Positions 30,429 through 38,353 of a stretch of DNA of 64,000 nucleotides are shown here, in pieces. Source of the DNA: Lachnospiraceae bacterium UBA3692 (GTDB lineage: Bacteria > Bacillota > Clostridia > Lachnospirales > Lachnospiraceae); contig DFIR01000012.1 in assembly GCA_002372815.1 (NCBI GenBank), positions 32,182 through 96,181 on the forward strand. Direction: 5' to 3'. The stretch's first letter is position 1; each line of letters starts with the position of its first letter. The position numbers and the translations under genes were made by a program. The notes beneath the pieces were generated by a model. That model was not told the origin of the DNA. It worked only from the letters and a program-made list of their open reading frames with translations, and searched no databases.

Positions 30429-32000
30429 ATGGAGCGTTATTCGTTCTGGCCGAACTGGTATATCGGGGACATGATGGCGGATCTGCTCGCGGATGCGGGG
30501 GACTGCCGGGCCTACAGGTACACGCGGGAGAGCGCCTTCGGGGAGCCGGAGGCGGAAGCGGTGCTGCAGGTCATGATCGTCGCCGGCACAGAAGAGACGG
30601 CGATCCGGGAGAAGCTGGAGAAGATCGGCGCGCTGCGGCAGTACCCGGTCTTCCTGGTGCCGGAGGAGACGCATATAGAAGCGGCCCCGGACGGCAGAGG
30701 ACAGACCGTCTATCTGCGTGTGCCGGCGGCGGAGCCCCTCGGGCGGTACGCGGACGGGAACCGGTTGGAAGAAAAGGACCTGGACAGCCTGGAACAGCAG
30801 CTGCGGGACGCGCTGGCGATCTGCGGCAGCAGGGGGATCTCCTATGGGGAGATCCGCCCGGGAGATCTGTTCGTTGGTGCGGACGGGCGGCTCCTGCTCG
30901 GAACCTCCGCGCTTCTGAGGAATCCCGGCGCGGCGGCGCAGAGTCCGGAGCAGCTGCGCGGTGTGCTGCTGACGGCTGCGGGAGCTGCAGCCGGTGCAGC
31001 GGGTGCAGGGACAGCTGCGGGTGCCGGGGCGGCCGGCAGGACAGAAACAGTCCCGGAGACGGGAACAGATGGGGGCGGAAAGGGCCCGCGCGTGAGCAGA
31101 CCGGTACTGATCGCCATCTGCGCCGGACTCTTCCTCCTGAGCGCGTTCCTGTTCTACAGAAGTATCCATATCTATTCGGAACCCACGTGCACGGAGCCGG
31201 CTGTCTGCAAGATCTGCGGAAAGATCGGACAGGCGGCGCTCGGACATGCCTGGAATCCGGCGACCTGCACAGAGCCGGAGATCTGCAGCCGCTGCGGCGC
31301 GACGCAGGGATCCTTCCTGGGGCATGACTTCCTGGACGCGACCTGCACGGAGCCGGAGACCTGCAGCCGGTGCGGCGAGACGCAGGGTCAGCCTCTGGGC
31401 CACGACTATGCCGACGCGACCTGCACGGAGCCGGGGACCTGCAGCCGGTGCGGCGCAACGACCGGCACGGCGCTGGGGCACGACTATGCCGAGGCGACCT
31501 GCACGGAGCCGAAGACCTGCAAGCGCTGCGGCGCGACGACCGGCAGCGCGCTGGGACACAGCTGGAAGGACGCGACCTATGACAAGCCGAAGACCTGCAG
31601 CCGGTGCGGCGAGACGCAGGGCAATGTCAAGGGCTACGTCTCCGGCAGTGAGCTGGCCAAGGGCGAGTGGTCCGAGGGGACGTTCACGCTGCAGGACTTC
31701 AATACGCATGCATGGCTGCTGGACAATCCTCTGAAGAAATGCCGGAAGATCACGATCAGCCTGACGATCACGGAGGTCTCGAAGGGGAGCGCCAACACGA
31801 CCTGGGGCTTCTATGTCCGTTCCGGCAACAGCTGGAAGGAGGCCGGCCGGTTTACGGTCAGCGAGATCAACAAGGAATATAAGAACACCTTCAAGATCAG
31901 CCCTTCCATGGATGTGGACGCGTTCATGTTCGAGCCGATCTCCCGCCGGGAGATCTCCTGGAGGTCCAGCTACCGGTTCTATGAGGCACAGGTGGACTGA
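30429..32000 (+). CDS. Degenerate kinase-like protein with TM and CTEP/CxxCG repeats
   Basis: 523 residues from ATG 30429 with GGGAGAT upstream. The N-terminal about 190 residues resemble a bacterial Ser/Thr kinase C-lobe in which the catalytic motifs are lost: GISYGEIRPGDLFVGADGRL stands where HxDxKxxNxxxxxxG is expected and LLGTSAL replaces the DFG region. An Ala/Gly linker and a TM (VLIAICAGLFLLSAFLFY) follow. Outside are six 26-residue repeats (ATCTEPETCSRCGETQG type, nt about 31180-31645) and a C-terminal beta-rich domain (WSEGTFTLQDFNTHAWLL, RKITISLTITEVSKGS). Likely a pseudokinase receptor. It leads the kinase/secretion locus. Confidence 0.83.
   Translation: MERYSFWPNWYIGDMMADLLADAGDCRAYRYTRESAFGEPEAEAVLQVMIVAGTEETAIREKLEKIGALRQYPVFLVPEETHIEAAPDGRGQTVYLRVPAAEPLGRYADGNRLEEKDLDSLEQQLRDALAICGSRGISYGEIRPGDLFVGADGRLLLGTSALLRNPGAAAQSPEQLRGVLLTAAGAAAGAAGAGTAAGAGAAGRTETVPETGTDGGGKGPRVSRPVLIAICAGLFLLSAFLFYRSIHIYSEPTCTEPAVCKICGKIGQAALGHAWNPATCTEPEICSRCGATQGSFLGHDFLDATCTEPETCSRCGETQGQPLGHDYADATCTEPGTCSRCGATTGTALGHDYAEATCTEPKTCKRCGATTGSALGHSWKDATYDKPKTCSRCGETQGNVKGYVSGSELAKGEWSEGTFTLQDFNTHAWLLDNPLKKCRKITISLTITEVSKGSANTTWGFYVRSGNSWKEAGRFTVSEINKEYKNTFKISPSMDVDAFMFEPISRREISWRSSYRFYEAQVD
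31180..31645 (+). repeat. 78-bp in-gene tandem repeat (26-residue CTEP/CxxCG units)
   Basis: Six consecutive units, each encoding TCTEPxxCxxCGxxxGxxLGH and a short D/A linker; the last is diverged (TYDKPKTCSRCG). Four Cys-x2-Cys pairs per pair of units suggest metal binding or disulfides. Confidence 0.85.
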
Positions 32001-32007
32001 GATATAT

Positions 32008-32027
32008 GGACCAGGAAGGTCCTTTTT
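32008..32027 (+). terminator. Short terminator-like hairpin
   Basis: GGACC-AGGAA-GGTCC followed by TTTTT, 8 nt after the degenerate-kinase stop. The stem is only 5 bp, so it may be leaky. Confidence 0.5.
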
Positions 32028-32051
32028 CTCCGAAAAACAGATGCATTTGAT

Positions 32052-32079
32052 TTGAAAAAACAGACAGATACGGTATCAT
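32052..32079 (+). promoter_or_regulatory. Predicted promoter of the kinase operon
   Basis: TTGAAA (32052-32057), 16-bp spacer, TATCAT (32074-32079), located after the weak terminator and about 65 nt before the kinase start. Probably drives the genes from 32144 onward. Confidence 0.55.
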
Positions 32080-32143
32080 AAAAAGGTGGGCCGCACAGGC
32101 GGCCGCAGTGATACGGGCAGTGCAGAGATTTGTGAGGGCAGCA

Positions 32144-33172
32144 GTGGATTGGGAGAGTGCACTCTGGCCGGAATGGTCACTGGCGGAAGAGATCGGGGCC
32201 GGTTCGTTCGGCCGTGTTTATAAGATCCGGCGCAGGGACGTCGGAGGTGAATATCTGGCGGCACTGAAGGTCATCACGATCCCGGACCCTCAGGCCATTC
32301 TCAGGATGCGCGGTGCGGGCATGAGCGATGCCGGCATCAGCGCATACAGTCAGCGTACAATTCAGAATATTTCCAAAGAGATCGCCCTGATGGAGAGACT
32401 GAAAGGGCATTCCCATATCGTTTCCTATGAAGACCACAGGATCGTCCGGAGAACGGACGGTCCCGGTTTCCATATCCTTCTGCGGATGGAGCTGCTGACG
32501 GGCCTGGACAGGTACCTGGACCTGCAGCGATGTGACGAGCGGACAGCGGTCAGGATCGGCATGGATCTGTGCGACGCCCTGGTCTATCTGGAGAAGGAGA
32601 AGGTCGTCCACAGGGACATCAAGGTGTCCAATATTTTTGCGACGTCGCACGGGGATTTCAAGCTCGGGGACTTCGGCATCGCCGGCAGCTACGAAGGCGC
32701 AGAGGCGGGCGTGTGGTCGGGCGGAACGAAGGCCTATATCGCGCCGGAATCCTATTTCCGCAAGACGGCGGACCGGCGCTCCGACATCTACTCGCTGGGC
32801 ATGGTCCTCTACCGGCTGATGAACAGAGGGGAGGCGCCTTTCTCGGAGTCCGGCGCGGGCAGGACAGGGATGTCAGGGATGTCGGGCATGACCGGGGGAC
32901 CGGGGAGCATGCCCTCCGGGAGCGACAGACGGCTCTCAGGGGAACCGCTGCCGGTGCCGGCGACGGCCTCGGTGGACTTCGCCAGGATCATCCTGAAGGC
33001 CTGCAGCTACGAGGCGGACGCGCGGTACGCCTGCGCTGCCGATATGCTGGAGGACCTGCGGAAGCTGGAAGCGGGGCGCGACCGGCGCAGCAGGGAAGAA
33101 AAAGTGCAGGAAGAGAAGAGCAGGGAAGAGACCGTGCGGAGGAAGTTCTTCGCGAAGGCCGGGGATCTCTGA
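32144..33172 (+). CDS. Soluble Ser/Thr protein kinase with FFxxAGDL tail
   Basis: 342 residues from GTG 32144, preferred because GAGGG lies 5 nt upstream; GTG 32108 is an in-frame alternative. Kinase motifs are complete: GAGSFG, AALKVIT, HRDIKVSNIF, LGDFGIAGSYEG, YIAPESYF. A Gly/Met-rich insert (GMSGMSGMTGGPG) lies in the C-lobe. No membrane segment. The C-terminus is a charged helix ending KFFAKAGDL, almost identical to the end of the second kinase (FFKRAGDL at 37339). Predicted active, cytoplasmic, first gene of the signalling cluster that leads to EssC. Confidence 0.88.
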   Translation: MDWESALWPEWSLAEEIGAGSFGRVYKIRRRDVGGEYLAALKVITIPDPQAILRMRGAGMSDAGISAYSQRTIQNISKEIALMERLKGHSHIVSYEDHRIVRRTDGPGFHILLRMELLTGLDRYLDLQRCDERTAVRIGMDLCDALVYLEKEKVVHRDIKVSNIFATSHGDFKLGDFGIAGSYEGAEAGVWSGGTKAYIAPESYFRKTADRRSDIYSLGMVLYRLMNRGEAPFSESGAGRTGMSGMSGMTGGPGSMPSGSDRRLSGEPLPVPATASVDFARIILKACSYEADARYACAADMLEDLRKLEAGRDRRSREEKVQEEKSREETVRRKFFAKAGDL

Positions 33173-33200
33173 TAAGCAATGACAGAAATGGAGAAGCATT

Positions 33201-33716
33201 ATGGTAAGCAGTGACGGCATGGGTGTCATCATCGCGGTGATCGTACTGATCGTCGCCGTCGCCCTTCTCATCATGATCCGGAAGAAGGAGAAGAAGCCCG
33301 GAGGCGGCACATCGAGCACCGCGTCCGGCGGAAGATCCGGCGGCGCCGCGGGTGGCGCCGGGACAGGAGGCACTTCGGGCGGCGGTGCGCACGGAGGTGT
33401 GTCCGGCGGTACTTCCGGAGGCACTTCCGGTGGCACGTCCGGCGGCAGAAGCGGTACGTCCGGGGGAAGCTTCGGCGGCGGAGGCGGCAGTTTCGGCGGC
33501 AGAGGCGGTACATCCGGCGGCAGCGGATCGTCCGGCAGCAGGCTCCGCGAGAGCAGCTTCAGCGGCTCCGGCGGAGAGGGCAGGGACCGCTCGCAGGACG
33601 AAGTGGATGTGATCTATGTCGACAGTGAGCGCAGAGGCCGCTGGGTCTGCAGGAACTGCCAGTGTGAGAACGATTATGGAAACGACACCTGCATCGTGTG
33701 CGGGGAGAAGAGGTGA
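33201..33716 (+). CDS. Single-TM protein with Gly/Ser linker and RanBP2-type zinc finger
   Basis: 171 residues, ATG 33201. An N-terminal TM (MGVIIAVIVLIVAVALLIMI) is followed by about 90 residues dominated by Gly, Ser and Thr, then an acidic stretch (DEVDVIYVDSERR). The end is a zinc finger of the W-x-C-x2-C-x10-C-x2-C type (WVCRNCQC ... CIVCGEKR). The finger faces the cytoplasm if the protein is a signal-anchor of N-out type. Stop is 3 nt from the next start. Likely an adaptor in the locus; function unknown. Confidence 0.8.
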   Translation: MVSSDGMGVIIAVIVLIVAVALLIMIRKKEKKPGGGTSSTASGGRSGGAAGGAGTGGTSGGGAHGGVSGGTSGGTSGGTSGGRSGTSGGSFGGGGGSFGGRGGTSGGSGSSGSRLRESSFSGSGGEGRDRSQDEVDVIYVDSERRGRWVCRNCQCENDYGNDTCIVCGEKR

Positions 33717-33718
33717 CC

Positions 33719-34522
33719 ATGTACTGTGACCGATGCGGAAATCCCGTCTCGAGGGAACAGAGGGCATGCCCGAAATGCGGCACGCCGGTCCGGATCGAGG
33801 ACCTGAACGGCGGCTTCTACCGGATCGTCAGCCGGCAGGAGGCAGAGACCGGGGGACAGGCGGCGCGCGCGGCGCAGAATGCCGCGGGTACCGGCGCTCC
33901 GGCGGCAGGCGCTGCGGGGCGTGATCCGGCCCGGGACGCGGCGGCGGACCAGCTGCGGGCTGCGAAACAGCAGCTGCAGGAGAAGGATACAGCCCTGCAG
34001 AAGGCGGAGCTGCTCCGGAAAGTGCTCCTGATCGCCTGCGGGGTGCTGCTGCTTCTGCTGCTGATCCAGACGATCCGGGCGGGGATCTACAAGGGAAGAG
34101 CGGCGAAGGCGGCGGAGACGCCGTCGTTCTACGACACGGAGCGGTCCGGGGAGACAGAGACGCAACCGGGACTGCAGGATCCCTCCGGGGTGCAGGACAC
34201 TCCCGGAGTGCAGGATACTCCCGGCGTGCAGGATCCCGCCGGAACGCAGGATTTCCTGCAGCCGCAGGGACCCGGGCCGCAGCAGGCGCCCGGCATTCAG
34301 GAGGCACCCGGCATCCAGCAGGCACCCGACATCCAGGAGGCGCCCGGAATACCGCAGGGCAGCGGGGATACCGGATCGGACTACTTCCAGTCGACCGGGG
34401 CTGTGACGCAGGAATCCGCGGAGAGCACCGAGGACCGGATCCGCACACAGAACCAGATCCTCGGGGATTTCGATGCGTTCAAGGAGGCGGCTTCCCGGCC
34501 GGGAATGTCCGGAGAGGACTGA
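33719..34522 (+). CDS. Zinc-ribbon, coiled-coil, single-TM protein
   Basis: 267 residues, ATG 33719 with AGAGGTG upstream. Zinc ribbon YCDRCGNPVSREQRACPKCG at the N-terminus, an Ala/Gln-rich helix (LRAAKQQLQEKDTALQKAEL), one TM (VLLIACGVLLLLLLIQTI) and a Pro/Gln/Gly-rich tail with short repeats (GVQDTP, three copies; APGIQ, several copies). Ends with an acidic Glu/Asp region. Architecture is shared with other ribbon-TM proteins in the locus. Function unknown. Confidence 0.8.
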   Translation: MYCDRCGNPVSREQRACPKCGTPVRIEDLNGGFYRIVSRQEAETGGQAARAAQNAAGTGAPAAGAAGRDPARDAAADQLRAAKQQLQEKDTALQKAELLRKVLLIACGVLLLLLLIQTIRAGIYKGRAAKAAETPSFYDTERSGETETQPGLQDPSGVQDTPGVQDTPGVQDPAGTQDFLQPQGPGPQQAPGIQEAPGIQQAPDIQEAPGIPQGSGDTGSDYFQSTGAVTQESAESTEDRIRTQNQILGDFDAFKEAASRPGMSGED

Positions 34523-34593
34523 TCCGCCGGGGCGGAGATCTTTGAAACAGGTACACAGCAGCAGTTATTGAGTGATAGAGAAGGAGCGAAAAA

Positions 34594-35280
34594 ATGGCCA
34601 GCAATTACAGGATGACCTACAGTGTGGATCTGGTGTTCTGCATCGACGTGACGATGAGCATGGACCACATTCTGGATACGGTGAAGCAGAACGCGCTGAA
34701 CTTCTACAGGGACTTCCAGCATCTGATGGAGGTCAAGCACAAGAAGGTCGAGTCGCTCAGGGTGCGCATCGTCGCGTTCCGGGACTACTACTATGACCGG
34801 GACGAGGCCATGGCGGTGACGGACTTCTTCCGGCTGCCGGAGCAGGCGGAGGACTTCCGGATGTGCGTGGAGTGCATCGAGCCGAAGGGCGGCGGGGATG
34901 ACCCGGAGGACGGCCTGGAGGCGCTGGCCTACGCGATCAAGTCGGACTGGGACCAGTCCGCGCTGAAGAAGCGGCAGGTCATCGTCGTGTGGTCCGACGA
35001 GGGGACGCACGATCTGGGCTTCGGCCGCAGCGCCGCCAACTATCCGAACGGCATGGCGGCGGATTTCAACGAGCTGACCCAGTGGTGGGGAAGCCGGCGC
35101 AGCCCGGGGCACATGGAGGAGTCCGCCAAGCGTCTCATCCTCTTCACCCCTGACAAGCCGGGGTGGTCGCAGATCCGCGACAACTGGAACAACGTGATCC
35201 ACTATGAGTCGGAAGCGGGCAGCGGCCTGCAGGACTGCGACTACGACCAGATCCTGAGCGCGATCTGCAATTCGATCTGA
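34594..35280 (+). CDS. von Willebrand factor A domain protein
   Basis: 228 residues, ATG 34594 with AAGGAG upstream. A single vWA/Rossmann domain with the MIDAS motif DVTMS (DxTxS) near residue 18, FRDYY (first acidic region), GGGDDPEDGLEAL, and VVWSDEGTH supplying the last Asp. Such TerY/YegL-like vWA proteins are often encoded with a PP2C phosphatase and a kinase, exactly as here. No membrane segment. Likely binds Mg2+ and a protein partner within the signalling set. Confidence 0.9.
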   Translation: MASNYRMTYSVDLVFCIDVTMSMDHILDTVKQNALNFYRDFQHLMEVKHKKVESLRVRIVAFRDYYYDRDEAMAVTDFFRLPEQAEDFRMCVECIEPKGGGDDPEDGLEALAYAIKSDWDQSALKKRQVIVVWSDEGTHDLGFGRSAANYPNGMAADFNELTQWWGSRRSPGHMEESAKRLILFTPDKPGWSQIRDNWNNVIHYESEAGSGLQDCDYDQILSAICNSI

Positions 35281-35294
35281 GGATGTCCTGAGGA

Positions 35295-36299
35295 ATGGGC
35301 AAGAACAATTCTTTTTCGGAGAAGCTGGATACGATCTTCCTGCTGTGCGGGGAGTGGGTCGAGGGCCAGGGGGAGGACTGCTACTGCAGTTCGCTCGGCG
35401 CGGACAGCGCGCTGTCCGGGGTGTTCGATGGCTGCGGCGGCATCGGCGCGCGCAGCTACCGCTCTTTCGGGATGCACACGGGCGCCTACATGGCCTCCCG
35501 GGTCGTCAGCGGCGCCGTCTACGAGTGGTACCGGCGCGAGATGGCGGACGGCTGGCGGGAGCAGCCGCAGATGGTGCAGGAGATCCGGAAGTCGATCGAC
35601 AGAGCTTACCACGCGTGCGGCACTTACGCGCAGGAGCGGATGAAGATCCGCGGGTCGCTGGTGCGGGATTATCCCACGACAGCGGCCGTCGCGCTGGCAC
35701 ATGAGGAGGGAAAGGACATCGTGCTGGACATCCTGTGGGCCGGGGACTCCAGGGTCTATCTGCTCACGCCGCGGGGACTGCTGCAGGCGACGGCGGACGA
35801 CGTGGAGGGCAGCGACGCGATGGAGAACCTGCAGGACGACGGCGCGATGACGAACGTGCTGTCCTCCGACGGGAAGTATGTCCTGCATCACCGGCGCGTG
35901 CGGTCCGACCGGCCGTTCATGGTGATCACGGCGACGGACGGGTGCTTCGGCTACTACCACTCGCCGATGGAATTCGAGAACGTGCTCCTGCAGTCGCTCA
36001 CACGGGCCCAGTCGCCGCTGGCCTTTCAGACCGCGCTCAACGGCGCGTTCCGGGAGGTGGCGGGCGACGACTACACGTTCGGCCTGATGAGCTTCTTCTT
36101 CGGGAGCTTTGAGAATACGAGGGAGCAGTTCCGGGAGCGGGCGCGGTACATGCAGACCGCCTACGCGGACTGTCTGCCGGACGGGGACAGTGTGCCGGAC
36201 GGCGAGGTCCTGCGGCAGCGCTGGCTGGAGTACCGGAAAGGCTATTCGGCACTGCTAAAAGATACAGAGAAGAGGACCTCTGCGCAGAGGGAAGAGTGA
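35295..36299 (+). CDS. PP2C-type Ser/Thr phosphatase
   Basis: 334 residues, start 35295. PP2C motifs: GQGEDCYCSS (early acidic), GVFDGCGGIGARS (DGxGG), LDILWAGDSRVYLL (GDSR), and TATDGCFGY (TDG). Metal-binding Asp residues are retained. It is encoded right after the vWA gene and 11 nt before a kinase, the usual kinase/phosphatase pair of bacterial STPK systems. Expected to dephosphorylate targets of the kinases here, perhaps the proteins recognised by the FHA domain of EssC. Confidence 0.9.
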   Translation: MGKNNSFSEKLDTIFLLCGEWVEGQGEDCYCSSLGADSALSGVFDGCGGIGARSYRSFGMHTGAYMASRVVSGAVYEWYRREMADGWREQPQMVQEIRKSIDRAYHACGTYAQERMKIRGSLVRDYPTTAAVALAHEEGKDIVLDILWAGDSRVYLLTPRGLLQATADDVEGSDAMENLQDDGAMTNVLSSDGKYVLHHRRVRSDRPFMVITATDGCFGYYHSPMEFENVLLQSLTRAQSPLAFQTALNGAFREVAGDDYTFGLMSFFFGSFENTREQFRERARYMQTAYADCLPDGDSVPDGEVLRQRWLEYRKGYSALLKDTEKRTSAQREE

Positions 36300-36310
36300 A
36301 CAGGTAAGGC

Positions 36311-37339
36311 ATGAGTGAGTTTCTGAATCAATATCTGCTGGAAGAGCCCTTTCAGAACAAAGACGCGGGTTTCTCCCGCTGGACATACGCGAGACGGAAG
36401 GGGAAGGATTATTTCCTGAAGGAATTCATGGACCCCGTGTATCCGGCGGACGGGTCGCTGAGCGCCGCCCTGATGCAGGACCGGATCGCGGACTGCCGCG
36501 AGTACGAGGACAAGAAGAGGCGCCTCTACGAGGCCATCAACGCCTATTCCGACGGGAATGCTGTGCGGATCTCGGAGTTTTTCCGCAGTGGTTCCCATTA
36601 TTATATCTCCATGAACCGGGTCCGGAGCGCGGAGGCGCTGCCGGATGACCGGACGGACCCCGACCTGCGCATGCGGCTCACGTACTGCACCGCGCTGGCG
36701 CACAGCCTGATGTCGCTCCACGAGGCGCACATCGTGCACGCGGACCTGAAGGAGACCAACATCCTGCCCCAGAAGACCGTGACCGGCAGCTATGTGGGCA
36801 AGATCATCGACTATGACGGGAGTTTCTTCGAAAATGAGCCCCCGCACCCGGACGACATGGGCGGGGACCAGGTGTATATGGCGCCGGAGACCTGCCTGTA
36901 CATGCTGGAGGAGCCGGCGGACGTCACCTGCAAGGTGGACGTCTTCGCGGCGGGGATCCTCTTCCACAAGTACCTGACCGGCGAGATCCCCGGCTTCGAC
37001 ACGGAGGAGTACGCGTATCTGCACGAGGCGGTCCTGGACGGCAGGGAACCGGAACTGTCACCGGCACTGCCCGACCCGCTGCGGCGGATGATCCGGGCGA
37101 TGCTGTCGGAGGATCCCGGCGCGAGGCCTTCGATGCAGGAGGTGTTCCGGGAGCTCCGGGCCTATATGTTCCACAGGTTCGGGATCGGCACGCCGCCCTC
37201 CGGGGAGGAGGATGTGACGATGCCGGCGGGCGCCGCCGACTGGATCGACCCCGACATCGCGAAGATGAAGAAAGAAAAGGCGGTCGAGGAGAAGCCCCGC
37301 GACCCGGCGGGATTCTTCAAGCGGGCCGGAGACCTGTAA
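36311..37339 (+). CDS. Second Ser/Thr kinase with FFxxAGDL tail
   Basis: 342 residues, start 36311 with CAGGTAAGG upstream. Divergent kinase: DYFLKEFMDP (lysine), HADLKETNIL instead of HRDxK, IIDYDGSFF instead of DFG, and YMAPETC. Catalytic Asp, Lys and Asn are kept, so activity is possible despite the missing Arg. The GAG-rich glycine loop is not obvious. No TM. The C-terminal tail (EKAVEEKPRDPAGFFKRAGDL) repeats the end of the kinase at 32144-33172. Directly after the PP2C gene. Confidence 0.87.
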   Translation: MSEFLNQYLLEEPFQNKDAGFSRWTYARRKGKDYFLKEFMDPVYPADGSLSAALMQDRIADCREYEDKKRRLYEAINAYSDGNAVRISEFFRSGSHYYISMNRVRSAEALPDDRTDPDLRMRLTYCTALAHSLMSLHEAHIVHADLKETNILPQKTVTGSYVGKIIDYDGSFFENEPPHPDDMGGDQVYMAPETCLYMLEEPADVTCKVDVFAAGILFHKYLTGEIPGFDTEEYAYLHEAVLDGREPELSPALPDPLRRMIRAMLSEDPGARPSMQEVFRELRAYMFHRFGIGTPPSGEEDVTMPAGAADWIDPDIAKMKKEKAVEEKPRDPAGFFKRAGDL

Positions 37340-37381
37340 CAGGCCCTTTCCACAGGGCGGAGGACGGAAGAGGAGCGGCAT

Positions 37382-38332
37382 ATGGCGTTCGATTTTCTGG
37401 GTTTAGGTGCCCGGGGAGGGGCCCGGGACGGACACGCGCGGGAGCCGGAACAGACCGGAAGGACTTCCGGACCGGATGCGCGGCGCGAAGGACTGCAGGA
37501 ACTGGGGGAGTGGTATCTGCGCGCGCACGGCGCGGACGCGGAGCCGGAGGCGATGGAGATCATCCGGAGGATCCGGGCGGCGGAGAACCGCTTCCGCCCG
37601 GGCGGGAAGAAGATCTGCCCTTACTGCGGGAAGCTTCTGGAAGATGAGATGGTCTTCTGCATCTACTGCGGGCATAAGCAGACGGCGGAAGAGGCGCAGC
37701 GGGAAGCCCCGGCTGCGGCAGCTCCGGCAGTGACGGCGGCAGCAACTGCGGCGGCAGGAACCGCTGCGGATGCGGGAACCTCCATGTTCACGGAGGAGGA
37801 GTTCGGCTCGATGTTCGCGGAGGACGGGGACCTGTCCATGTTTGCGGATGAGAGCCCTGTATCTGCGGCGGAGGAAGCGGCCGGCCGGCCCGCGGAGGGA
37901 GTTCCGGTGAAAGAGCAGGCGCCTGTGCCTGCATCTCCGGCAGCACCTGCCGCTGAGGCAGCGGCAGCCGCGGAGCAGGAGAAGGAGCAGGCGGCGCGCA
38001 GAAAGAAGGCGCAGGGCTTCTTCCGGGCCCCCTCCCTGGAGGGGAAGACGGAGCCCCCGCATCCCGCGGAGCCGGCACAGCCGGCTGCGGATGACAGCCC
38101 GGAGGAGCTGACACAGCCCGCGGAGGAGCCGCCTTATACAGAAGAGCAGCAGATTCCTTTCTTCGGACAGACGGACGACGAGAAGACGCCTGTGGATGAC
38201 AGCGACACGTATTTTGCCGGGTTTGTGCCGGAGGAGAAGGCGGCGGAGCGCAGACTTGTCTGTGACAGGTGCGGCAGTCCCGTGGGACCGGATGACCTGT
38301 TCTGCACGGAATGCGGGAACCGCCTGAAATAA
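37382..38332 (+). CDS. Soluble protein with two zinc ribbons and disordered linker
   Basis: 316 residues, start 37382 with GAGGAG upstream. First ribbon KICPYCGKLLEDEMVFCIYC near residue 78, second ribbon VCDRCGSPVGPDDLFCTECG at the C-terminus. Between them lies a long Ala/Pro/Glu-rich stretch with short acidic-aromatic motifs (SMFTEEEFGSMFAEDGDLSM). No membrane segment is seen. A possible cytosolic scaffold; threonine and acidic clusters could be kinase substrates, which is inference. Confidence 0.78.
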   Translation: MAFDFLGLGARGGARDGHAREPEQTGRTSGPDARREGLQELGEWYLRAHGADAEPEAMEIIRRIRAAENRFRPGGKKICPYCGKLLEDEMVFCIYCGHKQTAEEAQREAPAAAAPAVTAAATAAAGTAADAGTSMFTEEEFGSMFAEDGDLSMFADESPVSAAEEAAGRPAEGVPVKEQAPVPASPAAPAAEAAAAAEQEKEQAARRKKAQGFFRAPSLEGKTEPPHPAEPAQPAADDSPEELTQPAEEPPYTEEQQIPFFGQTDDEKTPVDDSDTYFAGFVPEEKAAERRLVCDRCGSPVGPDDLFCTECGNRLK

Positions 38333-38353
38333 AGGCGGTCGGGAGGCATAGCA

